Positions 1-5,633 of a stretch of 17,020 nucleotides of DNA are shown here, piece after piece. This DNA is from an uncultured Collinsella sp. (GTDB lineage: Bacteria > Actinomycetota > Coriobacteriia > Coriobacteriales > Coriobacteriaceae). The DNA is taken from assembly GCA_900765185.1 (NCBI GenBank), contig CAAFQT010000111.1:1-17020 (forward strand). The letters run 5' to 3'. Made by a program: the position numbers and the translations under genes. The notes below the pieces were generated by a model. That model ran no database searches. It saw only the letters and a list, made by a program, of their open reading frames with translations, and was not told where the DNA came from. How positions within the stretch are numbered: position 1 is the stretch's first letter; each line of letters begins with the position of its first letter.

Positions 1-225
1 AGTCTTGCGGCCGAGGCCTTTATCGATTGGGTCGACCGCATGAACGAGGCCCTGGGAATCCCCAAATATGTCTCGGGTATTCGCCGCTCCGATATTCCGC
101 AAATGGCGGCCCATGCCGATGCCGAGGCCAATCCCCTGTACCCCGTTCCACTTTTGATGGACCGCTCGGAGCTCGAGCATATGTACGAGGTCGTCGCGGG
201 TGGTATGTTTGAGGACGAGAACTAG
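1..225 (+). CDS. Iron-containing alcohol dehydrogenase, C-terminal fragment
   Basis: Only the last 74 residues are visible; the gene begins left of the window. The fragment has the typical end of the iron-dependent alcohol dehydrogenase / butanol dehydrogenase family: a helix ending in DRMNEALGIPKYVSGI, then a DIPQMA segment, then an NPLYPVP loop and a final MYEVVAGGMF helix. Full-length members are about 380-400 residues and reduce aldehydes with NAD(P)H using a metal held by residues upstream of this fragment, so catalytic residues cannot be checked here. Its TAG stop overlaps the ribosome site of the following aldehyde dehydrogenase (AGGAGG at 224-229). The two are therefore almost certainly one operon handling an alcohol/aldehyde pair. 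Substrate cannot be told from the tail. Confidence 0.8.
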   Translation, partial: SLAAEAFIDWVDRMNEALGIPKYVSGIRRSDIPQMAAHADAEANPLYPVPLLMDRSELEHMYEVVAGGMFEDEN

Positions 226-234
226 GAGGGTGCC

Positions 235-1614
235 ATGAACACCGAGGAAATTGCGCGCATCGTCGGCGATCAGCGCGCCTACTTTAAGACGCACGCCACG
301 TTTGATGTCGATGCTCGACGTCGCGCGCTCGTGAGTTTACGCGATGCGGTGCGGGCCCACGAGGCCGATATCGCTCATGCGCTCAAGACCGATTTGGGAA
401 AGTCGCATGACGAGGCCTATATGTGCGAGATTGGCACATCGCTTTCCGAGATTCGACATCAGATCGCTCACGTGGTTCGATGGAGTCGTCCGCGCCTGCG
501 TCCGTGCGACCTCGCTAACGCCGTGAGCGTGTGCAAAACGCAAACCGTGCCCTATGGCGTCACGCTCATCATGGCGCCCTGGAACTATCCGTTTTTGCTG
601 ACGCTCGAGCCGCTCGCTGGCGCCCTTGCCGCGGGCAATACCGTGGTCATCAAGCCGAGCGCCTATGCTCCGGCATCGAGCGCGGTGCTCAGGCAAATCT
701 GTGAAGAGGCATTTGATCCGCGCCTGGTGACGGTTGTCGAGGGCGGGCGCGCCGAGAACGAAGCGCTGCTCGATGAGCACTGGGACAAGATCTTCTTTAC
801 CGGTAGCGTTCCGGTCGGCAAACTCGTTATGGAGCGCGCAAGTAAAAACCTTACGCCTGTGACGCTTGAGCTGGGCGGAAAGAGTCCCTGCATCGTGGAT
901 GCGACGGCAAACTTGAAGGTTGCGGCACGGCGTGTCGCCTTTGGTAAATGGCTCAACGTGGGGCAGACCTGCGTGGCGCCCGACTACCTGCTGGTCGATA
1001 CGCGCGTGCACGACGAGCTGCTGGGCCTCATCAAGGAGGAGGTCCGCCGTATGTTTGGCGAGTATCCGCTCGATAACGAGGACTACGGTCATATTGTCAA
1101 CGCCAAGCATTTTGCGCGCGTGCGCGGGCTGATCGATCCCGATAAGGTCGTGCTTGGAGGTACCGCGCGCGAGGCCTCGCTCAAGATCGAGCCGACGATT
1201 TTGGACGGCGTGTCCCCCGATGACGCCGTGATGCAGGAGGAGATCTTCGGCCCCATTTTGCCGGTGCTGACGTTTGAGAGCCTTGACGAGGCCGAAGCGT
1301 TTATTACGGATCGTCCGACGCCGCTGGCCCTGTATATCTTTAGCCAGGACCGTTCGGTTCAGCAACGCTTTGTGCGCTACGTGCCCTTTGGCGGCGGCTG
1401 CGTCAACGACACCATCATGCACTTGGCTACGAGCCATATGGGCTTTGGCGGCATGGGAGCGAGCGGTATGGGGCAGTACCATGGACGCGAGAGCTTCGAT
1501 ACGTTTAGCCACAAGAAGAGCATCGTGAATAAGGCAACGTGGCTGGACGTGCCATTCCGCTACGCTCCTTACGCAAGCTGGAAGCACAAGTTCGTGCGCA
1601 TGTTTGTGCATTAG
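235..1614 (+). CDS. NAD(P)-dependent aldehyde dehydrogenase (class-3-like)
   Basis: 459 residues, the usual length for the ALDH3-like branch, which lacks the longer N-terminus of ALDH1/2. It oxidises an aldehyde to a carboxylic acid with NAD(P). Visible motifs are APWNYPF with the oxyanion Asn at residue 117, KPSAYAP in the cofactor-binding segment, FFTGSVPVG, LELGGKSP with the general-base Glu at 212, and GQTCVAPDY with the nucleophilic Cys at 246. All key residues are present, so it should be active. The C-terminus (HKKSIVNKATWLDVPFRY) is typical of class 3, some members of which are membrane associated. The ATG at 235 is placed 5 nt after AGGAGG. The gene sits directly behind an iron alcohol dehydrogenase, which suggests a shared fermentative or detoxification role. 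An intrinsic hairpin follows. The family call is firm; the substrate is unknown. Confidence 0.93.
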   Translation: MNTEEIARIVGDQRAYFKTHATFDVDARRRALVSLRDAVRAHEADIAHALKTDLGKSHDEAYMCEIGTSLSEIRHQIAHVVRWSRPRLRPCDLANAVSVCKTQTVPYGVTLIMAPWNYPFLLTLEPLAGALAAGNTVVIKPSAYAPASSAVLRQICEEAFDPRLVTVVEGGRAENEALLDEHWDKIFFTGSVPVGKLVMERASKNLTPVTLELGGKSPCIVDATANLKVAARRVAFGKWLNVGQTCVAPDYLLVDTRVHDELLGLIKEEVRRMFGEYPLDNEDYGHIVNAKHFARVRGLIDPDKVVLGGTAREASLKIEPTILDGVSPDDAVMQEEIFGPILPVLTFESLDEAEAFITDRPTPLALYIFSQDRSVQQRFVRYVPFGGGCVNDTIMHLATSHMGFGGMGASGMGQYHGRESFDTFSHKKSIVNKATWLDVPFRYAPYASWKHKFVRMFVH

Positions 1615-1621
1615 AAAAGGG

Positions 1622-1661
1622 TGCGGGCAATACGAACAGATGTTCCTATTGCCCGCATTTT
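1622..1661 (+). terminator. Perfect 11-bp hairpin, probable terminator after the aldehyde dehydrogenase
   Basis: TGCGGGCAATA at 1622-1632 is exactly complementary to TATTGCCCGCA at 1647-1657 and is followed by TTTT. On the minus strand the same hairpin is followed by ACCCTTTTC, so it could also stop transcription coming from the right. The 14-nt loop is itself a palindrome (see the LexA-like site). The hairpin shape is certain; terminator activity is inferred. Confidence 0.65.
1633..1646. promoter_or_regulatory. LexA/SOS-box-like palindrome
   Basis: CGAACAGATGTTCC matches the Gram-positive/actinobacterial LexA operator pattern CGAAC-N4-GTTCG at 9 of 10 fixed positions, and its core GAACA-GA-TGTTC is a perfect dyad. 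It overlaps the -35 region of the candidate promoter at 1643-1671, where a repressor would block transcription of the downstream 27-residue ORF. Caution: it also sits in the loop of a perfect terminator-like hairpin, so the dyad might be structural only. Confidence 0.45.
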
Positions 1662-1671
1662 GCGTTAGACT
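1643..1671 (+). promoter_or_regulatory. Candidate promoter for the small hydrophobic peptide gene
   Basis: A -10 element TAGACT at 1666-1671 lies 17 nt after a poor -35 (TTCCTA, 1643-1648). The start of transcription would be about 1678-1680. That is exactly where the 5' strand of the long-range RNA pairing begins (G1680), and this agreement is the main support. The -35 is weak, so the call is tentative. Confidence 0.4.
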
Positions 1672-1698
1672 ACTGCTATGGAGCACGGATGGGCCAAC

Positions 1699-1713
1699 TC
1701 CCTTTAGAAGGGA
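1699..1713 (+). promoter_or_regulatory. Hairpin sequestering the ribosome binding site of the 27-residue ORF
   Basis: TCCCTT-TAG-AAGGGA is a perfect 6-bp hairpin whose 3' arm contains the only plausible Shine-Dalgarno (GAAGGG, 1707-1712), 7 nt before the ATG at 1720. Translation should be blocked while it is closed. Bases 1699-1701 are also used in the long-range pairing with 1855-1857, so the two structures are mutually exclusive. Confidence 0.55.
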
Positions 1714-1719
1714 TTTGGT

Positions 1720-1803
1720 ATGAACGTAAGCGATGTTATTTCGTTATTGGCGTTGTTGATCGCGGCTATCGAACTCGGCCTGTTTATCGGCCGAATGAAA
1801 TAG
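1720..1803 (+). CDS. 27-residue single-pass membrane peptide, candidate type I toxin
   Basis: The peptide begins MNVSDVIS, continues with a run of Leu/Ile/Ala containing one Glu (about residues 6-24), and ends FIGRMK. A short N-terminus, one membrane-length hydrophobic helix and a basic C-terminus are the features of the small holin-like / TxpA-BsrG type I toxins, which damage or depolarise the cell membrane. I cannot claim homology without a search. The ribosome site GAAGGG is inside a hairpin, the mRNA leader is complementary to the region after the stop codon, a LexA-like box overlaps the promoter, and an antisense promoter lies at 1898-1926. These neighbours, more than the peptide alone, argue that it is a real gene. 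It is too short for most gene finders. The reading frame stays open after the TAG at 1801, into a Cys-rich 59-codon ORF from 1840 that I do not accept as a gene. Confidence 0.55.
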   Translation: MNVSDVISLLALLIAAIELGLFIGRMK

Positions 1804-1897
1804 CCGCCCCCGCGTAAGCGAAGACGGCCACTTCTCACGATGAAAACGTGTATCGGAGTTGGCAAGACCCGCAGCCACGGGTGCCATCCGTGTTCCT

Positions 1898-1926
1898 ATC
1901 TTAGCTGTAAGCGTTCCGCCGCGCAA
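1898..1926 (-). promoter_or_regulatory. Candidate antisense-RNA promoter (antitoxin)
   Basis: Reading the minus strand, TTGCGC (1926-1921), a 17-nt spacer and TAAGAT (1903-1898) form a -35/-10 pair. Transcription would start near 1891 and run left through the 3' strand of the long-range helix and then the whole peptide ORF. The 5' end of such an RNA would coincide with the end of the structured region. The -35 matches only TTG, so confidence is limited. Confidence 0.4.
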
Positions 1927-2037
1927 GCGTTGCGGCAAGCGATTGAAAGACGCGGACGGGATGAATTTGTGTCCGCACGGGCCCGTAGACTTCTCAACTA
2001 TGTTGTGGATGCTCGCTAATCGGTAATGGAGGCGCAC

Positions 2038-2217
2038 GTGTTTGATGACGATGACCTGTTCGATCTGACAGACGATCCGTTTGAGTGGGATATGCTACTC
2101 GATGACGATGAGTTGGAGCAGGACCGTAAGAAGCGGCAGGGCAAGAAGGCGCGGGATGACGCTTCGAAAAAGCAGGACAAGCGTCGCCGAGGCCTGTTCG
2201 GCGGGCTCTTTGGGTGA
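2038..2217 (+). CDS. Small acidic-then-basic hypothetical protein (59 aa)
   Basis: I do not recognise the family. The protein has a strongly acidic N-terminal half (FDDDDLFDLTDD, then WDMLLDDDELEQD), a basic middle (KKRQGKKARDDASKKQDKRRR) and a C-terminal Gly-Leu-Phe repeat, GLFGGLFG. This block-wise charge pattern suggests a disordered or partner-binding protein rather than an enzyme; the final GLFG repeat could contact a membrane or protein groove. I chose the GTG at 2038 because GGAGG (2028-2032) lies 5 nt upstream. An ATG at 2026 in the same frame has no ribosome site and would put GGAGG inside the gene. The following promoter-like element overlaps its end, so the next gene is likely separate. 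The coding call is moderate; function is unknown. Confidence 0.6.
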   Translation: MFDDDDLFDLTDDPFEWDMLLDDDELEQDRKKRQGKKARDDASKKQDKRRRGLFGGLFG

Positions 2218-2243
2218 CTGTCTCATCGCCGCGTCTGTATACT
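2214..2243 (+). promoter_or_regulatory. Probable promoter of the metallophosphoesterase gene
   Basis: GTGACT (2214-2219) matches the -35 consensus at four positions. TATACT (2238-2243) is a near-perfect -10, 18 nt downstream. The start would be near 2250, leaving a 34-nt leader with GAGGG at 2271-2275. The -35 overlaps the stop codon of the small protein gene. Confidence 0.5.
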
Positions 2244-2283
2244 AAACAGGTCTTATACGCGCTGCGAAATGAGGGCATAGACG

Positions 2284-2829
2284 ATGATGTGGTTTACCGC
2301 CGATCTGCACCTGGGCGATACGAATATCTTGCACGACATGGATCGACCGTTTGATTCGGTCGAGGAGATGAACCGCAAGGTCATCGATGCCATCAATGAG
2401 TGCGTGGCTGTGGACGACCGCCTCTATATCCTGGGAGACTTTACGTATCGTTTGCCCATGGCGGAGGCAGTGCGCCTGCGCGAGCGCATCGAATGCCAGA
2501 ACGTGACGCTCATCCGTGGTAACCATGATGGCGATTGGGGAGATCCGGACGCGCCGCACATTTGGGATGAGGTGCGCGATTATCTGGAGGTCGCCCCCGG
2601 TTACGCTAAGGGCCATCGCCTGGTAATGAGCCATTACCCCATGCTCAGCTGGAATGGCAAGGCGCGCGGCGCCATCATGCTGCACGGGCACATTCACAGC
2701 AGGGGAGACCGCACCAACGCGCGCAATCGCGATCGCGAGCGCCCTATCTTTCGCTACGACGTTGGCCTCGATGCCAACAACTACAAGCCCGTTAGCCGCG
2801 ACCAGATTCTCGGCTTCTTTGGACTGTAG
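2284..2829 (+). CDS. Calcineurin-like metallophosphoesterase
   Basis: 181 residues, a minimal single-domain member of the metallophosphoesterase superfamily, which hydrolyses phosphomono- or diesters with two metal ions. All signature blocks are present: ADLHLGD (Asp7, His9), ILGDF (Asp52), RGNHDGD (Asn80, His81, Asp82), MSHYPM (His117), and HGHIHS (His134, His136). The chain ends shortly after the last strand with no extra domain and no signal peptide, so it should be cytoplasmic. Size and motif spacing fit small bacterial phosphoesterases of unknown substrate, not large nucleases or 5'-nucleotidases. GAGGG at 2271-2275 supports the ATG at 2284 (a second ATG follows at 2287). It has its own promoter-like element and is followed by a palindromic repeat. 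The family is certain; the substrate is not known. Confidence 0.9.
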   Translation: MMWFTADLHLGDTNILHDMDRPFDSVEEMNRKVIDAINECVAVDDRLYILGDFTYRLPMAEAVRLRERIECQNVTLIRGNHDGDWGDPDAPHIWDEVRDYLEVAPGYAKGHRLVMSHYPMLSWNGKARGAIMLHGHIHSRGDRTNARNRDRERPIFRYDVGLDANNYKPVSRDQILGFFGL

Positions 2830-2836
2830 CCCTCAA

Positions 2837-2871
2837 ACCACCACAAAGGGGACAGGCACCTTTGTGGTGGT
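2837..2871. repeat. REP-like palindromic repeat, intact copy
   Basis: A perfect 13-bp stem, ACCACCACAAAGG (2837-2849) with CCTTTGTGGTGGT (2859-2871), encloses the loop GGACAGGCA. There is no T-run, so it is not a normal terminator. A second, decayed copy in the same orientation lies at 3667-3700. From memory the GGGGACAGGCACC string recurs between genes in gut Coriobacteria and some other bacteria, which fits a dispersed mobile palindrome. The recurrence within this window is seen directly. Confidence 0.7.
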
Positions 2872-2893
2872 CCTTGCATAGATTGGAGTCGCT

Positions 2894-3658
2894 ATGAAGC
2901 AATTGCTCATTCGTGCCGACGATATCGGTTATTCGTATGCCGTTAACCTGGGGATTGCCCGCAGCATCAATGAGGGTCTGGTGCGCTCGGCGGGCTTGAT
3001 GCCCAATATGCCCGAGGCCGAGCGTGGCTGGTCGCTCGTGGCGGACGCCGGCATTGCGGTGGGCCAGCATACCAACGTGTGCCTGGGCAAGCCGTGTGCC
3101 GACCCGGAGCTCATTCCGAGTATGCTCAACGAGAGCGGTGAGTTCCATAGTAGCCGTACCTTCCGCGAGCATTTTAAGCGCGGCGAAGAACTGATCGACT
3201 TTGATGAGGCCTGCATCGAGATCCGCGCGCAGCATGACCGCTTTGTAGAGATTGTGGGCCGCGAACCCGATTACTTTGAGGCCCATGCCGTCATGAGCAA
3301 AAACCTTAACCGAGCGATCTCGGCGGTTGCTCAGGAACTGGGCCTTAAGGAACAGAAGGCGAGCTTCGACCCCACGGCGGTTGTGCGATGCGGCGCCACC
3401 GACCTGCGCATGGTGATGCACTCGATGGAGCCGGGCTACGAACCTAAGGACTCGATTATGCGGACGGTTCGCGAGATGGCGGACGGCGAGACGGTCGTCT
3501 TTGTGTGCCATCCGGGCTATCTCGATCGTTTTATCTTGGAGAACAGCTCGCTTACGACCGATCGCACCAAGGAAGTCGATGCGCTGATCGACTCCGAGCT
3601 TCGCGCTTGGCTTGAGTCTCAATCCGATCTTCGCCTGATCGACTACCGCGACCTGTAA
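2894..3658 (+). CDS. YdjC/ChbG-family carbohydrate deacetylase
   Basis: 254 residues, the standard length for the YdjC family (TIM-barrel-like deacetylases such as ChbG, which removes an acetyl group from diacetylchitobiose). The N-terminus LIRADDIGYSYAVNLGI carries the metal-binding Asp pair (Asp9/Asp10). GQHTNVCLG supplies His59, FEAHAV supplies His131, and CHPGYLD near the end supplies His206. All expected catalytic and metal positions are present. There is no signal peptide, so it would act in the cytoplasm on imported N-acetylated sugars. No sugar transporter or phosphorylase is adjacent, so the physiological substrate is open. GGAG at 2885-2888 supports the ATG. The gene is bracketed by two palindromic repeats and followed by a strong terminator, so it is probably a single-gene unit. 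Confidence 0.85.
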   Translation: MKQLLIRADDIGYSYAVNLGIARSINEGLVRSAGLMPNMPEAERGWSLVADAGIAVGQHTNVCLGKPCADPELIPSMLNESGEFHSSRTFREHFKRGEELIDFDEACIEIRAQHDRFVEIVGREPDYFEAHAVMSKNLNRAISAVAQELGLKEQKASFDPTAVVRCGATDLRMVMHSMEPGYEPKDSIMRTVREMADGETVVFVCHPGYLDRFILENSSLTTDRTKEVDALIDSELRAWLESQSDLRLIDYRDL

Positions 3659-3666
3659 GGACCCAA

Positions 3667-3700
3667 GCCACCACAAAGGGGATAGGCACCCTCGCGGTGG
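3667..3700. repeat. REP-like palindromic repeat, decayed copy
   Basis: The left arm and loop repeat the copy at 2837 almost exactly (CCACCACAAAGGGGATAGGC, with T for C once). The right arm has drifted to CCCTCGCGGTGG, leaving three mismatches in the stem. It has the same orientation and the same position just after a stop codon as the first copy. Confidence 0.65.
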
Positions 3701-3704
3701 ATCT

Positions 3705-3739
3705 GGCGCCGTTGCCATTATGGCTGCGGCGCCTTTTTT
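3705..3739 (+). terminator. Strong intrinsic terminator of the YdjC-family gene
   Basis: GGCGCCG (3705-3711) pairs with CGGCGCC (3727-3733). An inner GCCA-TTA-TGGC hairpin stacks in the loop, and six T follow at 3734-3739. This is a textbook Rho-independent terminator. Confidence 0.85.
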
Positions 3740-3797
3740 GTCCGCGTGGCGCGGTAGAGTGTAGAAGGTTGAAATTTGCGTCCATCGAGGAGCTGCT

Positions 3798-5555
3798 ATG
3801 AACGAGATCAGGTGCCCGCATTGCGGCGAAGTCTTTAAGGTCGATGCGTCCGGCTATGCGGATATCGTCAAACAGGTGCGCGATACGGAGTTCTCGCGCG
3901 ACCTGGATGAGCGCGTGAAGGCCGTCCAGCGCGAGGGCGAGCAGGCACTGGAGCTTGAACGCTCGCGCTCGGCTGCCGCCTTACGGGAGGTGGAATCTCA
4001 GCGCAGCGCTCAGCTCACTGAACAGAAGAATATCGCGGCTCAGGAGTTGGCACAGGAAGTTGCCAAGCGCGACGCCGAGCTTGCCGAGCTACGCGCCAAG
4101 CTCGAGGGTGCTGCCGCAGAGCGCGAGAGCGCAAGTCAGCGTGCGGCTATTGAGGCTCGTGCCGATGCCCAAAAGGAGAACGCCGAGCTCCAGCGTGAGA
4201 TTGACAGCCTGCGTGCACAGCTGGGACGCAAAGACGACGAAGCCAAGCTTGCCGAGGCGGCGGCGCGTGGCGCCGCGCAAAACGACCTGTCCGCACGCGA
4301 CGCTCAGATTGCCGAGCTGCAGGCGAAGCTCTCCGCTGCAGACAAGGCCCAGGAGATGGCACTTGCCGCTGCCGCCGCCGAGTCCCAGCGTGAGCTTGAT
4401 GCCGCTCGCAGCGAGGCCGAGCGTACGCTCGCCGACTATCAGGCGAAAGTGAAGGAGAAGTTCTCCACCGCAAAGGCTCAGTCCGAGCAGGAGGCAGAGG
4501 GCCTGCGCGCCCAGCTGCGTGAGCAGGAGCTGACGGCAAAGATGAACCTGTCGGAAGCAGTCGCCGCGGCGGAGCGTGAGCGCGACGAGGCGCGTGCCAA
4601 GCTGACGAGCGAGCTGGCAGTGCGCGATTCACGCGAGGAGCAGGCCAAGGCAGCACACGAGCTCGAGCTTGCGCAGGCCAAGCGCGCGAGCGATGAGCTG
4701 ATCCGCTACAAGGACGAAGAGATTGAGCGCCTGAAGGACATGAAGGTGCGCCTGTCTACCAAGATGGTGGGCGAGTCGCTCGAGCAGCACTGCGAGACTG
4801 AGTTCAATCGCTTGCGTATGACGGCGTTTCCCAATGCGTATTTTGAGAAGGACAACGATGCATCCGAGGGCACCAAGGGCGATTTCATCTTCCGTGAGTG
4901 CGACGCGAGCGGCAACGAAATCATCTCGATTATGTTCGAGATGAAAAACGAGAACGACGAAACCGCGACCAAACACAAGAACGAGGACTTCTTTAAGAAG
5001 CTCGATCATGACCGTCGTCAGAAAGGCTGCGAGTACGCGGTGCTTTGCACGCTGCTCGAGCCCGAGAGCGAGCTCTATAACGCCGGCATTGTGGACGTGA
5101 GCTACCGCTACGAGAAGATGTACGTGATCCGTCCGCAGTTCTTCATCCCGATCATCACCCTCCTGCGCAACGCCGCCATGGGATCGCTACGCTATAAGCA
5201 GGAGCTAGCAGAGTACAAGCAGCAGAACATCGACGTCACGAACTTCGAAGCCAAGATGGAAAAGTTCAAGGACGGCTTCTCACGCAACTACAACCTGGCG
5301 AGCAAGCAGTTCGAATCGGCGATCAAGGAGATCGATGCTGCCATCAAGCAGCTCGAGAAGACCAAGGACGATCTGCGTCGCAGCACCGAGAACCTGCGCT
5401 TGGCCCACAACAAGGCCGATGAGCTTACGATTCGCAAGCTCACCTGGGGCAACAAGACCATGAAAGCGGCGTTTGATGAGGCGCGCGAGACGGCAATGGG
5501 CACGGGCGATGAGCCTGCCGAGGCCGATGCGTATGAGGTCGAGGATGCCGAGTAG
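3798..5555 (+). CDS. DUF2130 coiled-coil protein with zinc-knuckle N-terminus and PD-(D/E)XK-like core
   Basis: 585 residues. The N-terminus has a short CPHC knuckle (Cys6, Cys9) with no second Cys pair. Residues about 35-315 are a long, Ala/Glu/Arg-rich coiled coil. From about 320 the conserved DUF2130 region begins (LSTKMVGESLEQHCETEFN, AFPNAYFEKDNDASEGTKGD). It contains a candidate nuclease triad: Glu328, Asp362 in KGDFIF, then Glu381 and Lys383 in FEMKNE, matching the PD-(D/E)XK pattern. A second helical coil (about 465-545) ends the protein. The layout resembles RmuC: a rod carrying a nuclease-like domain. The biological role of DUF2130 proteins is not established; DNA handling or phage defence is possible, but nothing nearby supports either. 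GAGGAG at 3787-3792 fixes the ATG. A shared terminator follows. Confidence 0.88.
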   Translation: MNEIRCPHCGEVFKVDASGYADIVKQVRDTEFSRDLDERVKAVQREGEQALELERSRSAAALREVESQRSAQLTEQKNIAAQELAQEVAKRDAELAELRAKLEGAAAERESASQRAAIEARADAQKENAELQREIDSLRAQLGRKDDEAKLAEAAARGAAQNDLSARDAQIAELQAKLSAADKAQEMALAAAAAESQRELDAARSEAERTLADYQAKVKEKFSTAKAQSEQEAEGLRAQLREQELTAKMNLSEAVAAAERERDEARAKLTSELAVRDSREEQAKAAHELELAQAKRASDELIRYKDEEIERLKDMKVRLSTKMVGESLEQHCETEFNRLRMTAFPNAYFEKDNDASEGTKGDFIFRECDASGNEIISIMFEMKNENDETATKHKNEDFFKKLDHDRRQKGCEYAVLCTLLEPESELYNAGIVDVSYRYEKMYVIRPQFFIPIITLLRNAAMGSLRYKQELAEYKQQNIDVTNFEAKMEKFKDGFSRNYNLASKQFESAIKEIDAAIKQLEKTKDDLRRSTENLRLAHNKADELTIRKLTWGNKTMKAAFDEARETAMGTGDEPAEADAYEVEDAE

Positions 5556-5572
5556 CGCATAGCGCATGGCGC

Positions 5573-5617
5573 AAAAAACGGGGCCGCTGGCAACATTGCC
5601 AGCGGCCCTGTTTCGTT
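5573..5617. terminator. Bidirectional terminator between convergent genes
   Basis: GGGCCGCTGGCA (5581-5592) pairs perfectly with TGCCAGCGGCCC (5597-5608) around the loop ACAT. An A-run precedes it (5573-5578) and a T-rich stretch follows (TGTTTCGTTT), so it can stop transcripts from both the DUF2130 gene on the left and the helicase on the right. Confidence 0.85.
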
Positions 5618-5633
5618 TACCCGGCTGATTCGG

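Larger units (their letters stand above)
1680..1896 (+). other. Structured RNA: 5' leader pairs with the 3' region around a small ORF
   Basis: Two neighbouring leader segments are complementary to two neighbouring downstream segments. Bases 1680-1692 pair with 1884-1896 (13 bp, one G-U). Bases 1693-1701 pair with 1855-1863 (9 bp, perfect). The 20 nt left between the two 3' strands hold a 5-bp hairpin (ACCCG 1867-1871 with CGGGT 1878-1882), giving a three-way junction. A competing hairpin, TCCCTT 1699-1704 with AAGGGA 1708-1713, would bury the ribosome site and cannot form together with the end of the long-range helix. Another small hairpin with a GTAA tetraloop lies just after the ORF (1804-1829). 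This layout is what type I toxin mRNAs show. The pairing is seen directly; the regulatory meaning is inferred. Confidence 0.6.

Noticed and set aside
337..1686. 449-codon minus-strand frame opposite the aldehyde dehydrogenase
   Set aside because: Antisense shadow; His/Arg/Ala-rich with no domain, while the plus strand has all ALDH motifs.
1840..2019. 59-codon ORF in the frame of the toxin candidate, Cys-rich N-terminus (GCHPCSYLSC), 18 bp before the next gene
   Set aside because: No ribosome site before its ATG, it uses AGA and GGA codons that its neighbours avoid, and its first third lies on the paired strands of the RNA structure and under the antisense promoter. A conserved protein match would reverse this.
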